Positions 46,933 through 46,970 of a stretch of 46,970 nucleotides of DNA are shown piece after piece. Source of the DNA: CAZQVA01 sp964596685 (lineage in GTDB: Bacteria > Chlamydiota > Chlamydiia > Chlamydiales > VFKH01); contig CAZQVA010000016.1 of NCBI GenBank assembly GCA_964596685.1, positions 1-46,970 on the forward strand, in the 5' to 3' direction. Below the pieces are notes generated by a model. That model searched no databases, was not told the origin of the DNA, and was given only the letters and a program-made list of their open reading frames with translations. The stretch's first letter is position 1. Each line of letters starts with the position of its first letter. A program made the position numbers and the translations under genes.

Positions 46933-46970
46933 CCCTTTTCGTTTACCCTGGTTCTCGATGTAGTCCTTTA
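46931..46970 (-). CDS. tnpA: Probable 3' end of an IS200/IS605-type tnpA (partial, cut by window edge)
   Basis: Twelve codons, KDYIENQGKRKG then TAA, run in from the window's right edge on the minus strand. A helix of the form (V/L)xxYIExQG close to the end is common in Y1 transposases of the IS200/IS605 group, and the two hairpins just downstream fit. The catalytic HUH and Tyr residues would lie outside the window. The tag is very short, so this is a tentative call. Confidence 0.4.

Overview
The window reads as a piece of chromosome from a member of the Chlamydiae, most likely an amoeba- or arthropod-associated ('environmental') family rather than Chlamydia itself. The reasons are gene content and order: kdsA-LptC-like-lptB next to khpA/tRNA-Arg, rluD and a parC/parE pair; ybeY and a CorC-type CBS protein near menG; and an SNF2/SWIM helicase directly ahead of mreB. 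As I recall them, these neighbourhoods match the C. trachomatis CT653-CT661, CT422-CT428 and CT708-CT709 blocks. The extra genes (threonine dehydrogenase, APC and AGCS transporters, phosphorelay genes, a 1562-residue protein) and the many dispersed repeats fit the larger genomes of environmental chlamydiae. I cannot fix the genus from sequence alone.

Layout. 1-80 is the tail of an IS200/IS605-type tnpB, and 46931-46970 is probably the tail of a tnpA, so both edges sit in insertion sequences. 194-5838: a small unknown gene, tRNA-Leu, ndk, the lipopolysaccharide group (kdsA, LptC-like, lptB), an APC transporter, tRNA-Arg and khpA. 6378-11066: one very large unknown gene with a nucleotidyltransferase-like N-terminal signature. 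11096-17479: rluD, then an EamA transporter-parE-parC-unknown secreted-like protein operon. 17681-19420: a second candidate secreted protein. 19453-22843: a DUF3604-like protein-menG-xerD operon. 22893-27434: CorC/CBS protein, ybeY, two tiny basic genes and RNase R. 27499-33188 (+ strand): truncated solute-binding protein, serine hydrolase, Na+/alanine symporter, HdeD-like protein, tdh and ispA, partly overlapping. 33183-36801: MreD-like gene (opposite strand), PgpH-like HD phosphohydrolase and a short-chain dehydrogenase. 37187-42313: small membrane protein, SNF2 helicase and mreB. 42317-46183: a compact phosphorelay set (receiver, Hpt, receiver, five-PAS soluble histidine kinase).

Repeats. 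At least three families occupy the gaps. (1) A 162-173 bp non-coding element with about 45-bp terminal inverted repeats starting AACGTGAG. It is present in two nearly identical full copies flanked by perfect 5-bp direct repeats, plus a 62-bp derivative and several single-end remnants. (2) A family built on the palindrome GAGCCTTTTGCAAAAGGCTC, with one longer 71-bp copy. (3) A repeat of about 287 bp with long CACAGAG-rich inverted arms, in two full copies and one half copy. One full copy of family 1 has inserted into a copy of family 3. The other family-3 copy preserves the empty site, so element, target and duplication can be read directly.

The best candidates for undescribed biology are the family-1 element, the 1562-residue protein, and the secreted-like gene that is translationally coupled to topoisomerase IV.
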